In this document: positions 22,609-33,055 of the stretch, piece by piece | Numbering within the stretch: position 1 is the first letter of the stretch | Layout: each line of letters begins with the position of its first letter | NCBI GenBank assembly: GCA_900095095.1 | Contig: FMBT01000352.1 | Location: forward strand, 1 to 64,000 | Length of the DNA: 64,000 nt | Reading direction: 5' to 3' | Source: Fragilariopsis cylindrus CCMP1102 | Taxonomy: Eukaryota > Bacillariophyta > Bacillariophyceae > Bacillariales > Bacillariaceae | Program-made: the position numbers and the translations under genes | Notes under the pieces: model-generated | The model's database searches: none | The model's input: the letters and a program-made list of their open reading frames with translations, nothing else | Told to the model about the DNA's origin: nothing

Positions 22609-23352
22609 ATGGCTGTCGAACTCAGTTATAGTACAGTTAGTAATGTCAATGATAGTTGGGACCGTGTGCGTAAACTAAAGAACTATGATGAGGAATTTGG
22701 AGTTAAACTCTTTGCCAAGTAAGTAAATAGCAGCAGTAGTAATACAGGGAACTATGAATGTGTCCGGAGTGATGTGATGATAATAATTTATGTCCATTTT
22801 CTACCACTCATACACTATTAATACTCATTTTTTCTCTTCTCTTCTTTGTATTATAATTTACACACATGCACACGCACACGCAAACGCACACACACATCCA
22901 CATCCACATCCACATCAACATCAACATCCACATCAACATCCACACAACTCAGATTTGCTAAGAGTGTGCCCGAAGCGATGACACTATTTGGTTTTACTGG
23001 TGATCAAGTGGATTATGTAAGCAGTGATTTATTTATTTCACAATCAATACAACTTTTTCGACTGTTGGATTCCATCATTAATACGTTAGGACCAGATTTA
23101 GATATGTTAACCGATATTATACTTCAATTAGGAAAAGAATGTATCACATACCATGTGAAACGTGAATATTTCCCCGTCATGGGTATCGCGTTGCTCCAAA
23201 CATTAAAAGAATTTGATGATAAATTTACAAAAGATATTGAAATTAGTTGGTTAGAGGTATATGATGCTATTTCAGTTGAAATGATTAGGGTGTATGATAG
23301 TTCACCCTCAAGGAAGGCGGAACGTAAGAAATCGTTGTCCAACAGAGATTAA
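22609..23352 (+). CDS. Globin (single-domain, altered heme pocket)
   Basis: Two exons: 22609-22718 and 22953-23352 (phase 2), giving 169 aa. The 234-bp intron holds a CACATC-type microsatellite. The joined N-terminus DSWDRVRKLKNYDEEFGVKL and then FAKSVPEAMTLFGF is the helix A-B-C pattern of neuroglobin-like globins. The E helix reads FISQSIQLFRLLDSIINTLG and the F region LGKECITYHVKREYFPVMG. Aligned by eye, distal E7 is Gln67 and proximal F8, normally His, is Cys100, with a His at 104. It is probably cytosolic because no targeting peptide is seen. Heme binding is uncertain: Cys100 or His104 could ligate, or heme may be absent. Confidence 0.85.
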
Positions 23353-23693
23353 AAAAAGCAAATGAAGATAATATGATCAATAAAAAAAGGCATGGATTTC
23401 TTTCCATTCCTTCGCTTTATTCCGTTCACATACATGATATGTAATCCTATTATAAAATTATTATAATGTAAAAAAAGTATTATAAATTAAATGTTTAAAA
23501 TACGAATCATCGATGATTTACGTAGAAGGAATTTTACTAGTAAAAGAAGTAGCATCCATTGGACTAGCTAAGCTCCTATCCTTCAGGAATATATTCTTAA
23601 GTTCTTTGCTACGTCATAGGTTATTGTAGTAGCGAAGCGAACGATCCTGTTCTTGGGAAGAATTTCATTTTTATTACGCTCCCAGTACTGCTA
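23353..23693. other. Convergent 3' intergenic region
   Basis: AT-rich 3' flanks of the globin and Myb/HMG genes. Nothing else is seen. Confidence 0.5.
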
Positions 23694-26600
23694 CTACACT
23701 CTTGCGAATCGAAACGTCTCCCCATTATCATCGTCGTCGATGGATCGATCCTTTGTGGCGTTAGATATATAATTTCCTTTCAATTCAACTAATGCTTTTC
23801 TAATCTTGGTTATGACATCCAATCGTGGAATAACATGCCATTGATTAGTATTATCGACTTTCAAAAATCGTCCACCAATTTCATTATGAATATGATCAAT
23901 AACCATATTAGCGACTACCGTCCTGTCACCTATTGCTTCCAATTGAGGTTGATATGCTAGTACATTGTACCTGTAAGCTTTATTCCCGGCATGCCTATTA
24001 CATTTCGATGAACCCATTAGAATATCCCTGTCATTCACATCATCAACACTAATATCTTGTGCTTCCTCGGTTGTTGTGGTCATCATGGTCGTCATTGTTT
24101 TTGATGAGGGGAATTTACCATGAGAAGAAGAGTAATCCATACCTTTTATATTGTGAGGTTTGGATTTCACAGCCGTAGGAGGTCTTCTTTGTGGCTGTGA
24201 CTGATGCGACAGTCGAAACGATCCGAATGTATCACGCAATCGAGATGTGTTAGCATATTGTGCAGCTACCGACTGCTCCATTCCCACTGTCATCGTAGCT
24301 GCAACTCGCCTGTCAATAATTTCCAAAGGAACTGGTGGGGAGTGTACCCCCGTCGTAGCCATTGGAAGCGCCGAAGCGTATGGATTACCATATGCTCCAA
24401 AATTATTACGGTATATATGTGCTGCATTCAAGTGAGCTTGCTCGTCCTTCCACTTTTTCATTACGTCCTTGTACTTATTTCGTTCCTCTATTTCTGTCTC
24501 GACGTAAGGAGCTTTTTCAACTTCAGAAGCATTGCGCCACATTTCACCAAGAAGTCTGGAAACATCTGCGTTGCATAGATCAGGGTTTTCTTCTTTCACA
24601 GTTTTCCTACGACCCTTCGAAAATTTTAGAAACGCTGACATGGGGCGTTTGGGAGCACCTGGGTGTTTCTTGGCTCGACTTTTTGGGGTATTCCATGGTC
24701 CTTTGTATACGGCTTTCTCCTGAACAAACCGGACATTGTCGTTGCGCGCCTCTTCTTCCCAATATGCCTGATCCTTTTCAGGAAGATTTTTCCAAGCTGT
24801 TGCGAAGATTTTGAACAAATCGTCATTGTCCTTCACGATTCCTTCTTTCTTCATAATTTCCTTTTCGCTGTTGTCTTTAAAGCACATAAATGCCGTGCGA
24901 GGTGGCTTTGGCTGTTTCAGAACCGGTTTCGACGTGTCAATCTTTGCTTTGGTCGATGCCAATACCTTTAAGGACGGCGAGGATTGTTTTCCATTGCGTT
25001 TATCAGATAGTTCGGACAGATGTTGTTGATGGGTCCAATGCTGTTGATGCCGATGATGATGATATTGATATTGTTGCTGACGATGTTGATATTGTTGTTG
25101 AGGATAATAGTATTGTTGTTGAAGATGACAGTACTGAAAATGATGCGGGGGGTTGTGGCGATGATTAGGCGGTGGATGACGATTGTCCAACGACAGCATA
25201 GCCAATTGAGGAGAAGGTACTCGTATTGCGGGGGAAACTTCATTGTCTCCTTGGGGATCACCATCGTGCAAACGTCTCCACATTCTTCGAAAGAAGATCT
25301 TTTGAGAACCACGTGGAAGCTTTGACATTTGATCCGAGTGACCATGCTTCAACCGCATTAGCGCATCCTTATTTTTTTGAGGACATCTTCGACATTCCAG
25401 AATGTGGCGTGCAATTTTAGGAGAGCACTTAGCAATAACGTCTACATTTCTCCAGAAAAATTTACGTGACACGGGTAGATCAGCACAATGGATACATTGG
25501 AAGCCTCCGTACCCGATCTTAACTTCTTCTCGCATTCTGCCCCTATCTCTCTCAGTAAATCGACATGGGCGCAACTGTTTGAATAGGTAAACTAAGTAAT
25601 TCGTCAAGAGTTGAAGATCCTCGTCCAACACTAACATTGGACTCGCATTAGTTATCACATCAGTTGAATTCTCTCCAAGGAGATCAAACTGCGACCCTCT
25701 CGTACTTCCCCACGCAGAAAATTCCTTCCGCGAAACGTTTCTGCTACCACCGTCACCATCTCCTTGAGCTCCACCTGAAGCTCCTACTCCTTCTCCTTGA
25801 GGAATACATTCTTTATCGTTGGGAAATACTCTAGTTCGTCGTTTGTGAATGCGGTGAACCTTTTTCTTTGTTGTCTTATCTATCATATCATCCATATGTA
25901 CGCTCAAATTGTTATTGTGGTCTGAGGTGCTTGGGGGTGCTATATCATTTTTTGGTTGCGTAATTTTATTGGAATTGGTGTTCACGTCACACGTCGTTGT
26001 TGTGACACGAACGGCCTTGTTCTTAGGAAAAATCGCATTCTTCTTTTTGTCTTTTGGTTTTGGTACACGTGGTAATACTTTGGACGAAGCAACCTGAAAT
26101 GTTGAATTCAAATCTCCAAAATTCTTGTTTCTTTCGTCGCCGATGTCGTCGTAATTGTTGTTGTTTCCAATGATTTCATTATCACTGCCATGTGGACCAG
26201 AAATTTCATTATCTAAAAAAAGAGAATGTGAAAGGCTTTCTTTGGCTTCTATGCTTCCAATATTACTCTTGCGAATGATTGCAACATATGCAATCTTCTT
26301 CTCGCCATCGTAATCTTCGTCGATATATCGAACCTGTGATGTTGAATACATTTTCTGATCATTGTAGTCGGCGGCAGTGATGGTGGAGCCTTTCGGAGTA
26401 GAGTTTTTTTTTATTCTTGTTGTTGTTGAAGAAGAAGAAGTAGTAGTAGCAGTAGTAGTGAAGGAAGGGTATGATGTACTATTTTTGTCGCTGTCTTCCT
26501 TATAATCTTTCTTTAATAATTCCAAGTTACAAGTCTTTCGCTTATCATCGTTTCCCTTGGATATCTCACCACCAGAATAAGCGTCGGGTCCAAATTCGTT

Positions 26601-28103
26601 TTCTATAAACTTCTTGAACAAGGCACTGTACCAGCGATTCTTGATTTGATTTTCTGGCCTAGTTGAATTGAAAGACTTTGTAGAGATTTCAACCCATCTC
26701 TTCCCGAGCTTTTTGTGACCTTCCCATAATAACAAGTCATCTTTGCGACCGAAGGGAAGATGATTAATGTTTGGATTCAAGTAGTTGACCCAACGATCCC
26801 GAATTTGTTTTGCTACTCGACCAGGTAGGCGTTGAGCAAGATCAGACCATCGTGTAAACGGCTGCTCTGATGAATTTGTCACAGCATCAATAACGATATA
26901 ATCTTCTTGATCGGTCCACTGCCCCCACTGCCCTTTGCGAACACCTGGTTTAAGATATCTGATCCAACGCTCGTGGCATTCCTTTGCGCTCTTACCCATT
27001 AAATGCTCCATCGCAATCGGTTCCCAATCGCGTTGATGTTTACACTCTTTTCCACGCTCTTCAGAAGGATGGTCGGCTTCTTGGGAAGACAAAGTATACA
27101 AATCAGGGGAAGGAAGTCGAGTCAGACGAGGATTGTGCGACGCAACGAATTCAGGTAGTGGTTGAAAATTGGGATCGTGGTCGACAGCAGCGATGGTGGA
27201 GCTTTTCGGAGTAGAGTTCGTTTTTATTCTTGTTGAAGTAGTAGTAGTAGTAGTAGTGAAGGAAGGGTATGATGTACTCTTTTTGTCGATGTCTTCCTTA
27301 TAATCTTCCTTTAATAATTCCAAATTACTACTACTTCTGCTTTTGTTGTTGTTAGTAGCAACGCCAGATGGAGAAACTGGATACTTGTCATAGTCTCGTT
27401 CCCAACACCAGTTTCCATCTTCCCATTCATCATCAAAAGGATCACAGCCCTCTTTATTCGGTTCCATTCTTCTTCTGCTACTTCTACCATCATCATCACT
27501 ATTATTGCCAGAGGTTTTTGGAACGGTTGACAGAGACACTACTAGGAACTTGTCATAATCTCGTTCCCAACACCAGTTTCCGTCCTCCCAGTCATTGAAA
27601 AAATTGCTGGAGTTACAATTAACATCACCAGTAGTGTTTTTTGATTGAGTGGTGATTGTTGTCATACTATTGCTGTATTCTTTCTTTGGTTTAATTATAT
27701 CGCTGTCAAATCCATCAAAGCTACCATTTACCATATCTTTTTCGTTTGCTTCCTTCTTTGTAGTACTATCGCCGCCGTCGTTAATATCATCATCGTCATT
27801 ATCATCATCGTTGTCGTCGTCGTTACTTCCGACCAGATCAATGATATCAATAATAGTATTGTTATCGTGTGCAGTTGCTGCAGCCGTATTACGATCGTAT
27901 TTGTCGGTCCTCGTCTGTCTTTTTGCTTCTTGTCCACTGCAACTACTGCTACTACTACTAGTATCCATCAAACTATCTATTGTGCTGGATTCTTTTCCAT
28001 GAAAAATAGAGGAATAAGTCACATTAGCTGACGGTACGTCGTCATGCATATGCATACTACGATTTGTAGAGTCACCACCATTATTTCCTGGAGGAGTCGA
28101 CAT
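23694..28103 (-). CDS. Giant Myb (R1R2R3-like)/HMG-box/DUF6824-like nuclear regulator
   Basis: Single-exon protein of 1469 aa. The ATG at 28103 is chosen; the codon before it in the open frame is GTG. Order: an acidic low-complexity N-terminus; two copies of WEDGNWCWERDYDK (about 173 and 228); three Myb/SANT repeats (about 358-500, with Trp-spaced helices such as ECHERWIRYLKPG, QIRDRWVNYLNPN and QIKNRWYSALF); a Cys/His-rich domain (about 835-945, FQCIHC...HILECRRCP); a His/Gln-rich tract; two HMG boxes (about 1068-1140, PKPPRTAFMCF; and 1150-1220, PGAPKRPMSAF); and a C-terminal DUF6824-like domain (about 1358-1442, DILMGSSKCNRHAGN...GGRFLKV). A DNA-binding transcription or chromatin role is inferred. 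Confidence 0.85.
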   Translation of the reverse strand: MSTPPGNNGGDSTNRSMHMHDDVPSANVTYSSIFHGKESSTIDSLMDTSSSSSSCSGQEAKRQTRTDKYDRNTAAATAHDNNTIIDIIDLVGSNDDDNDDDNDDDDINDGGDSTTKKEANEKDMVNGSFDGFDSDIIKPKKEYSNSMTTITTQSKNTTGDVNCNSSNFFNDWEDGNWCWERDYDKFLVVSLSTVPKTSGNNSDDDGRSSRRRMEPNKEGCDPFDDEWEDGNWCWERDYDKYPVSPSGVATNNNKSRSSSNLELLKEDYKEDIDKKSTSYPSFTTTTTTTSTRIKTNSTPKSSTIAAVDHDPNFQPLPEFVASHNPRLTRLPSPDLYTLSSQEADHPSEERGKECKHQRDWEPIAMEHLMGKSAKECHERWIRYLKPGVRKGQWGQWTDQEDYIVIDAVTNSSEQPFTRWSDLAQRLPGRVAKQIRDRWVNYLNPNINHLPFGRKDDLLLWEGHKKLGKRWVEISTKSFNSTRPENQIKNRWYSALFKKFIENEFGPDAYSGGEISKGNDDKRKTCNLELLKKDYKEDSDKNSTSYPSFTTTATTTSSSSTTTRIKKNSTPKGSTITAADYNDQKMYSTSQVRYIDEDYDGEKKIAYVAIIRKSNIGSIEAKESLSHSLFLDNEISGPHGSDNEIIGNNNNYDDIGDERNKNFGDLNSTFQVASSKVLPRVPKPKDKKKNAIFPKNKAVRVTTTTCDVNTNSNKITQPKNDIAPPSTSDHNNNLSVHMDDMIDKTTKKKVHRIHKRRTRVFPNDKECIPQGEGVGASGGAQGDGDGGSRNVSRKEFSAWGSTRGSQFDLLGENSTDVITNASPMLVLDEDLQLLTNYLVYLFKQLRPCRFTERDRGRMREEVKIGYGGFQCIHCADLPVSRKFFWRNVDVIAKCSPKIARHILECRRCPQKNKDALMRLKHGHSDQMSKLPRGSQKIFFRRMWRRLHDGDPQGDNEVSPAIRVPSPQLAMLSLDNRHPPPNHRHNPPHHFQYCHLQQQYYYPQQQYQHRQQQYQYHHHRHQQHWTHQQHLSELSDKRNGKQSSPSLKVLASTKAKIDTSKPVLKQPKPPRTAFMCFKDNSEKEIMKKEGIVKDNDDLFKIFATAWKNLPEKDQAYWEEEARNDNVRFVQEKAVYKGPWNTPKSRAKKHPGAPKRPMSAFLKFSKGRRKTVKEENPDLCNADVSRLLGEMWRNASEVEKAPYVETEIEERNKYKDVMKKWKDEQAHLNAAHIYRNNFGAYGNPYASALPMATTGVHSPPVPLEIIDRRVAATMTVGMEQSVAAQYANTSRLRDTFGSFRLSHQSQPQRRPPTAVKSKPHNIKGMDYSSSHGKFPSSKTMTTMMTTTTEEAQDISVDDVNDRDILMGSSKCNRHAGNKAYRYNVLAYQPQLEAIGDRTVVANMVIDHIHNEIGGRFLKVDNTNQWHVIPRLDVITKIRKALVELKGNYISNATKDRSIDDDDNGETFRFARV
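26370..26530 (-). repeat. Intragenic duplication, copy 2
   Basis: About 150 bp near-identical to 27180-27330, in the same frame, on the C-terminal side of the Myb repeats. It encodes a stretch starting CNLELLKKDYKEDSDK and running through a Ser/Thr tract to RIKKNSTPKGST. Confidence 0.85.
27180..27330 (-). repeat. Intragenic duplication, copy 1
   Basis: About 150 bp near-identical to 26370-26530, on the N-terminal side of the Myb repeats. It encodes a stretch starting SNLELLKEDYKEDIDK and running through a Thr tract to RIKTNSTPKSST. The two copies bracket the Myb domain. Confidence 0.85.
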
Positions 28104-28741
28104 CACTTTTGTTTTTCTTGTTGATCGATGCTCATTCTATCTATAATATCCTCATCTAACTATCTAGGTCCTATCTATCGATCTCCGACCATATCATGTG
28201 TACAGTTGAAAACCTAGAATATATTAACTTCGATCTTGGATGAAGCTTGAAGTACATACTTTTTTCTTCTTCTCTCTATTTTTTCAAAACCGCGCGCTTT
28301 TTTATTTCGACGTATAATATAATGGCACGCAAAAAACGCGCGATGCTGAATTGATTTGATTTGATGCTGCATGCATGGTATGGCCTTGATGTGATGACTG
28401 GTCCAAATAACAAGTACGTTGCAGTGAATGATATATTGACAGATGTTCACACATCAGTCAGTCATGCCACCCGCCTTTCACTCAATCAAGTCTTCCTTCG
28501 CTCTGCTCGGTTTGTCTGTGCAGTATTTGTAGTCATTATTTTTGTATGATTTGTGCAAGTGTCAAGTCAAGTCAAAAAAAGATCCAATCGCTCCCTCAAA
28601 CATGGGAAAAAAAAGAAAAACCTACTACAGTAACAATACTAATAAAAATCATAATATTACGTTTCTGGTATACTTTCTCTAAAAACAACCGAATCGCGTA
28701 TACTTTTACGTAAGGTTGTACAGTAAAGGAGTAGTTAGGTT
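28104..28741. other. Divergent promoter region
   Basis: Lies between the Myb/HMG gene and the persulfide dioxygenase gene. It holds AT-rich leaders, a CGCGCG-containing block (28292-28340) and several poly-A runs. No gene is seen. Confidence 0.5.
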
Positions 28742-30052
28742 ATGACTACTACAGCTGGTAAAGATGTCGTATCATCATCATCCTTGCTTCTACAAGTATT
28801 ATCAAGAGCATCTACTTGCCCATTACCATCATCGTCACAACAGTCACTAGTACGATCCTACTCAACAACATCAGCCAAAAAACAACTGTTGCTTTCTCGA
28901 TCATCATCATCATCATCATTGCTATCGTTGGCTACTGCTGATCATTCTTCTTCTTCTTTCTTGAAAGATCACAAAAGCAGTTCCAGCAGTAGTTCATTAT
29001 TGAAACAACAATCTTCGACAATGACTACAACAACGACAAGTTATACCGGTACTAACGGTATGAATAAAGGAGGATCAATCCTTCGTGCTAGTGCTAGTAG
29101 TAGTAGTAGTGATCCAAACACAAACCACAACCATAATAACAAATGCGAGTGTCACAATGCTATTAATTGTGATAATGATGTCAATGATGGATATTTTGAA
29201 GTGATTGGGTTACAACAATTATTCGATGTCGAATCGTCGACGTATACGTATTTAATTTGGGATACCACTACTAAAGATGCTATTATCATTGATCCAGTCT
29301 TGGAACAAGTTGATCGTGATATCAAAGAAATACAGGAACAAGATTTAAATGTACTTTATGCCATTAATACACATGTCCATGCGGATCATATCACGGGTAC
29401 TGGAGTATTAAAAAGGAAATTATTGAAATTACAAGGATCTAAATCTAATACTAATAAATCTAATACTAATGATAAATTAGGACTAGGACTATTACAAAGT
29501 GTGATATCCAAAGCATCGAATGCCAAAAGTGATATCCAATTAGAAAATAATGATAAAATATATTTTGGTTCCCGTTATATCCAAGCCTTGTCGACACCAG
29601 GACATACGACAGGATGTATGTGTTTTGTATTAGATGATTTAAGTTATGTCTTTACGGGTGATACCTTATTAATACAAGGTTGTGGCCGGACAGACTTTCA
29701 AGAGGGATCCTCGTCGACCTTATGGGATTCCATCTATACTCAATTATTTAATTCCACGATCTTACCGGATACGACTATTATTTATCCCGCACATGATTAT
29801 AAAAGTCGAAAATTAAGTTCAATTGGTATTGAAAAAGAAACAAATCCAAGACTGGGTATCACCAAAACAAAAGAAGAATTTTTAGAGATAATGAAAAATT
29901 TAAATTTATCCTATCCAAAAAAAATGGATATTACTGTTCCTGCTAATATGTTACGTTGTGGTGTACCGGATGATATTGATATTGAGGATGATACTGATGA
30001 GGATACTGATGAGGATACTGATGAGAATACTGTCAATGTTATTGTCAAATGA
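28742..30052 (+). CDS. ETHE1: Persulfide dioxygenase (ETHE1-like, metallo-beta-lactamase fold)
   Basis: Iron enzyme that oxidises glutathione persulfide to sulfite in mitochondrial sulfide catabolism. Protein of 436 aa. The metal motif is THVHADH (H211, H213, D215, H216), followed by TPGHT (H288), FTGDTLL (D307) and YPAHDY (H351). The phrases GCGRTDFQEGSS and NPRLG are typical of ETHE1 as opposed to glyoxalase II. The first ~145 residues are Ser/Thr-rich and basic, fitting a long mitochondrial presequence with low-complexity padding. An insertion of about 30 residues (KSNTNKSNTNDKLG) follows the metal motif. The C-terminus ends in acidic DTDE repeats. No obvious partner gene is adjacent. Confidence 0.9.
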   Translation: MTTTAGKDVVSSSSLLLQVLSRASTCPLPSSSQQSLVRSYSTTSAKKQLLLSRSSSSSSLLSLATADHSSSSFLKDHKSSSSSSSLLKQQSSTMTTTTTSYTGTNGMNKGGSILRASASSSSSDPNTNHNHNNKCECHNAINCDNDVNDGYFEVIGLQQLFDVESSTYTYLIWDTTTKDAIIIDPVLEQVDRDIKEIQEQDLNVLYAINTHVHADHITGTGVLKRKLLKLQGSKSNTNKSNTNDKLGLGLLQSVISKASNAKSDIQLENNDKIYFGSRYIQALSTPGHTTGCMCFVLDDLSYVFTGDTLLIQGCGRTDFQEGSSSTLWDSIYTQLFNSTILPDTTIIYPAHDYKSRKLSSIGIEKETNPRLGITKTKEEFLEIMKNLNLSYPKKMDITVPANMLRCGVPDDIDIEDDTDEDTDEDTDENTVNVIVK

Positions 30053-31326
30053 TGTTGTCAAAGGGAAAAGAAATGAATGAATGAAAAAGAATGACGATGG
30101 CGATGACGATGACGATATCAAAAGCTTTTGTTTTTAAAAAAAAAAGTACTATAATAAAATATAGTACAATTATATATGGTACTATGCTTCTTCTGTCTAT
30201 CTCTACTACTGTCAGGGGTAATAATCTACCCCTGACTACTGTACTATCTACTTCCGAACGCTATTTTAGCGCGTCAAAATTAACACCCTCGGAGTATCAT
30301 GCGTCCGTACGTTGGTCGCCGCCAGAGCATCTCTTACTTCGCAACTGGCTTCCCCTACAGTACTGATAGGGAGGGTGTGTTATGTTAACAGGTTGTCAAG
30401 AAAATTAATGTGGAACCCAATTAAAAACAAAACAAAATCAACCGCTAGGGTTGGGTTGAATAGCGTCTCATATAACATGACTGATCAAGATCCACTCCTT
30501 TCTAGAAGCTAATAATCCTATTGAAGTATCACCAGTACCACCGTGCCACGGGGTGGGTTTTGGGGCGTGGTGGCCGTGGGATTGGACGAGGTGCTGCACG
30601 AGGTCAAGAGGAGGAGGAGCAGCTGAAGCAGCTGAAGCAACAGATTTAGGGACAGGAAAAGCCGGAGGTCGTCTATACAATTCCAATGTTCAATTCCATG
30701 CTTTTGGCTATTGAAGTTTATTATCCGGTCTCTTGTTTTGCCTGGGAACATATAGCAGAACTTCATAATCGAACAGAACCAGCCTCCAACAGGAACCTAG
30801 ATTTTTTCAGTAGCGTGATATTACTCCAAACAATGTAACCACAATACAGTAGTCAAAATACTGTACGAATATTTTTGGTTGTTTTATTTTCAAACTTTTA
30901 AAACTACGGCGCACGAGCGAGATAATTAATTTTTTTCGCGTCCTCTGCAACGTTAAGTAGCGTGATATTAATTACGCCAAGCAAAACGATGATTGACAGC
31001 TAGCGCGCCAAAATATTAAAATTCCTCGCAGTCGTCGTTACCAAACAAACAGTCAAGCTAACAAACAAACAAACGAACGCCAAAAACATCACATCGTTGT
31101 TATGCTGCATTGATTCATTCATTCCTCCGATCCAAAATATTTACAGTACTAGAAAATGAAGACTGTAGGCTCAATCTACCTCTTCTTCTCCTCACATAAG
31201 CAACACCGCTAATTGACACTAGGTCCTACTACATATACTCCTAGGACTACTACTACTAGGACCTACTACTACTACTACTACTTATACTACTACTACGGCA
31301 CACCAAGCACAGGATAGCTTTACTGT
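30053..31326. other. Intergenic region with hairpin and GC-rich patch
   Basis: Holds a perfect 10-bp inverted repeat (30211-30220 and 30227-30236). It also has a GC-rich patch (30535-30680) whose plus frame reads like an Arg/Gly-rich fragment (GRGGRGIGRGAARG) followed by EEEEQLKQLKQQ and a stop; this is possibly debris of an element or gene. GTAGCGTGATATTA occurs twice (about 30812 and 30958). (TAC)n/(TACTAC)n runs lie at 31240-31295. A 91-codon frame at 30091-30366 is not convincing. Confidence 0.5.
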
Positions 31327-32568
31327 ATGATGGCGACAACAACAACAACAACAACAACAAAATTTGTTCTAAGAACAAGGGAGCAACAATTGTTATTGTT
31401 CCTACTAGCATCGTCATACTTCATCATCACTATTCCTTTCTTTTATTCAGTTGGGTTATTATTGCAATTGCAATGTATCAATGCGTTTTCGACGACGACG
31501 AATTACCATTATTGTCATCATCATCATCATCATCATCATGATCATCTAATGACGACAGTGAATACCGCCGACTATGACAATAGTAGAAATCATACGAGTA
31601 ACAAAATTGATGATTGGATCGAAAATGCAACACGAAATGGATCTTTGTTTATACCAAATCAAAATCAGATTCAAATCAAACCATCACAGGTCCTTAATAC
31701 CAACAATGACAACAGCAATGATGGCAATTCTAATCATGACTGTGGAAATGGTTTATTTTGTAGGAATACAAATGGTATAAAATGTCATGAACTATTATTT
31801 TCGATTTCTGTTAGGCATAATGTCATAACAGTTACAGATTCATTTAATGATATCGATTGTGGTGATGCATTCAAAGGATTATCACGTATAGGCTTAGATA
31901 CTGTGGCATTTGCAGGTTATTTATCCAAATGTTATATTTGTGATCTATTACATACAGAACAACAACAACAACAACAACAACAAGAAACGGAAGAAGAAGA
32001 AGGTTTGTTGACAACACCACCACCAGCAACAACAGCAACAGCAACAACAGACGACGATGATGATGATGATGATGATGGACTATTATTATCATTAAAATAT
32101 TATTTAAGGAGTCTACCATGGACAAAAGAAGATCAAGATCATATATTATGGTGGCATGATACTGATTCTGATTCTGATTCTGATGATTCTGAAGCTACTG
32201 AAGACGAATGTAATGATGATTCTATTTCTGATGATGATATTGATCTTTTTTGTGGTAGTATTATTGAAAATGAAGCAAATGGTATAATATCAGATGTGAA
32301 TGGTGCAATGAAATTATTAATCGATATTCTAGAACCAATTCTAATCAAAAAATTTGGTGATACTACTGATAGTAGTAGTGATAGTCGCTCCAATACTACT
32401 ACTACTAATAATATCTCCAATTTATTACCAAACATAATTAGAGGTGCATTTGTAATATTAATGTCACGATCCTTTGACGAATCATTATTTGGTGATGATG
32501 GTGAAAGTGATGCAACAACAACAACAAAATCAATGGATGAACAACAAGGCTATTACGATAACGATGAT

Positions 32569-32621
<53 letters not shown>

Positions 32622-32982
32622 AGTATTTCGACGAAAAGAATTTGGTGAACGATTCGTTCCATTTTTTGATGTAATGCAACATAGTGAACAACCAAACGTA
32701 TATCATTGCTACGACGACGACGACGACGACGATGATGATGATGACGATATAAATGATGAAGGATTTGTAGGATATAGTAGTAGCAGTAATAGAGGAGGAT
32801 GGATTCATGTCTATGCGAAACAGGATTTAATTTTTGGTGATGAATTATTTATATCGTATCATGATACAATAGAATTATATGAATTTGGTATACGATTTGG
32901 TTTTGTTCCTGGTGAAATCAAAGATATTCAAGCATTATTAAAAGAAAAAAATCCAATATTCTTTCCTACCAGTAAAATTTAA
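31327..32982 (+). CDS. SET-domain protein lysine methyltransferase-like, probably plastid- or ER-routed
   Basis: Protein of 551 aa. The C-terminus (about 440-530) has the hallmark end of a RuBisCO-LSMT/SETD6-type SET domain: VPFFDVMQHSEQPNV, then YAKQDLIFGDELFISYHD, then LYEFGIRFGFVPG. The NHS-type motif is replaced by QHS. The region before it carries GAFVILMSRSF, matching the end of the split SET insert. Several acidic runs (GATGAC repeats, DDDD) interrupt the fold. Residues 19-53 form a hydrophobic signal-like segment ending in CINAFSTT, reminiscent of the diatom plastid presequence with Phe just after the cleavage site. Plastid targeting is an inference, and the substrate is unknown. Confidence 0.7.
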
Positions 32983-33055
32983 AAACTAAATTAATTAGTT
33001 AATTAACTAACGTGTATTTATATGACCCAATCACATAGTGAATATTGAACATCCA

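Noticed and set aside
24204-28031. Many plus-strand frames of 60-150 codons opposite the Myb/HMG gene
   Set aside because: All lie antisense to one long coding frame with clear domains and show no independent features.
30091-30366. 91-codon frame after the ETHE1 gene
   Set aside because: It begins with ACGATG simple repeats, crosses the perfect hairpin, and has no recognisable features.
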